From Elusimicrobiota bacterium (GTDB taxonomy: Bacteria > Elusimicrobiota > Elusimicrobia > UBA1565 > UBA9628): DNA of 22,714 nucleotides. Positions within the stretch are counted from its first letter, which is position 1. Every line of letters starts with the position of its first letter. The position numbers were made by a program, and so were the translations under genes. Below are positions 22,344 to 22,714 of the stretch, one piece after another. The stretch spans positions 248,603 to 271,316 of the forward strand of contig DMMY01000005.1 of assembly GCA_003452935.1 (NCBI GenBank). The letters run 5' to 3'. Under the pieces are notes generated by a model that saw only the letters and a program-made list of their open reading frames with translations, was not told where the DNA came from and did not search any database.

Positions 22344-22601
22344 TTATTTGTTGGGCTTGAAGAGAGGAATCTGCTGTTCCGGGGAGGGCATGATGAGCCG
22401 TTCCCGCAGCCACGCGTCGACGAGAGGCTTGGAAAATCGGTACTGCCGGCCGATGCGCGAAGCCGGGATTTTCTTCTGGCGGATGAGCCCGTAAATTTTA
22501 GAGCGGCCCATGCCCAGGTACTGGGCCAGGGTCTTGATATCCATGACTTCGGGGACGTCTCCGGTAAACGGCTTTTTTATGGTCTTGCGCTTGCGTTTCA
22601 T
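22344..22601 (-). CDS. Excisionase-family helix-turn-helix DNA-binding protein
   Basis: The protein has 85 residues: a basic N-terminus (KRKRKTIKK), then an HTH_17 (MerR/excisionase-like) domain at about 19-69 with MDIKTLAQYLGMGRSKIYGL, the wing KIPASRIGRQYRFSK and VDAWLRERL. Such proteins bind DNA as small regulators or excision factors. The C-terminus carries QIPLF (77-81), close to the bacterial sliding-clamp-binding pentapeptide QLxLF. ATG 22601 is preferred to GTG 22649 because the upstream promoter would start transcription after that GTG. No Shine-Dalgarno is visible, so the start remains uncertain (ATG for residue 20 is another option). No integrase or phage gene is in the window, so mobility is not shown. 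Confidence 0.82.
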   Translation of the reverse strand: MKRKRKTIKKPFTGDVPEVMDIKTLAQYLGMGRSKIYGLIRQKKIPASRIGRQYRFSKPLVDAWLRERLIMPSPEQQIPLFKPNK

Positions 22602-22609
22602 GAATTTTG

Positions 22610-22636
22610 GGATAATATCCAACAGCCTAGCCTGTT
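22610..22636. promoter_or_regulatory. Two adjacent palindromes between promoter and HTH start
   Basis: GGATAATATCC (22610-22620) is a perfect 11-bp palindrome, and next to it AACAGCCTAGCCTGTT (22621-22636) is a 14-of-16 palindrome. They fill the leader of the HTH gene and could be autoregulatory operators. Confidence 0.5.
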
Positions 22637-22649
22637 CGGCGGCTGTCAC

Positions 22650-22678
22650 AATGTACGGAATCTGTCATGTTTTGTCAA
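22650..22678 (-). promoter_or_regulatory. Promoter of the HTH gene
   Basis: A perfect TTGACA (22678-22673) and TACATT (22655-22650) are 17 bp apart on the minus strand. The predicted start is near 22643, giving a leader of about 42 nt. Three TGTCA motifs (22644, 22663, 22674) lie in and around it. Confidence 0.65.
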
Positions 22679-22714
22679 GAAGAAGCGGCTACGTGTCGCT
22701 AATTTTTCAAAAGT

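Noticed and set aside
22344..22714. Edge of a prophage or integrative element
   Set aside because: A single excisionase-like HTH protein is not enough; no integrase, attachment repeat or phage gene is visible before the right edge.

Overview
This 22.7 kb window is GC-rich, gene-dense bacterial chromosome. I see no tRNA, rRNA, CRISPR array, transposase or integrase. Two envelope proteins (a DUF481-type outer-membrane protein and a lipoprotein) and a UDP-GlcNAc 2-epimerase indicate a diderm, Gram-negative cell. Together with the NifS/NifU type and several unfamiliar exported proteins, this would fit a deep-branching phylum such as Elusimicrobiota. That placement is a guess from gene character, not a demonstrated assignment.

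Layout. (1) Positions 1-5819, minus strand: three consecutive genes for exported proteins. The first two (5819 to 3909 and 3807 to 1849) each join an export signal and a ~235-residue N-terminal module to a TelA-family (toxic anion resistance) domain. The N-terminal modules are almost identical in DNA (a ~715 bp direct repeat), while the TelA halves have diverged strongly. The third (1789 to beyond the left edge) is secreted and looks like a degenerate protein kinase. (2) 6178-9244: a UPF0597/L-cysteine desulfidase-type gene (minus) divergent from a delta-1-pyrroline-5-carboxylate dehydrogenase (plus), both amino-acid catabolism. (3) 9263-9386: a near-consensus promoter followed about 90 nt later by a strong intrinsic terminator, a small-RNA or attenuated-leader candidate, just before dinB (DNA polymerase IV). 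(4) 10610-13059, plus: cfa-type methyltransferase, DUF481 outer-membrane protein and mscL, tightly packed, an envelope/osmotic-stress group. (5) 13061-15261, minus: APC amino-acid permease and an SDR oxidoreductase joined by an ATGA overlap. (6) 15307-17451, plus: nifS and full-length nifU, probably the general Fe-S assembly system, since no nitrogenase genes are present. (7) 17485-19451, plus: UDP-GlcNAc 2-epimerase overlapping a lipoprotein metallopeptidase. (8) 19488-22601, minus: soluble histidine kinase, a FolD with altered catalytic residues, a stand-alone ketopantoate-reductase C-terminal domain coupled to folD, a 73-residue basic repeat protein with its own promoter, operator-like repeats and terminator, and an excisionase-type HTH protein.

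How the parts may work together. The most unusual block is the exported TelA pair plus secreted kinase-like protein. TelA proteins are normally cytoplasmic partners of tellurite/tellurium-resistance (Ter-type) genes, and no ter genes are present here. The FolD and ketopantoate-reductase pair touches methylene-tetrahydrofolate chemistry but both members have lost expected residues. The remaining genes are ordinary metabolism, repair and envelope maintenance.
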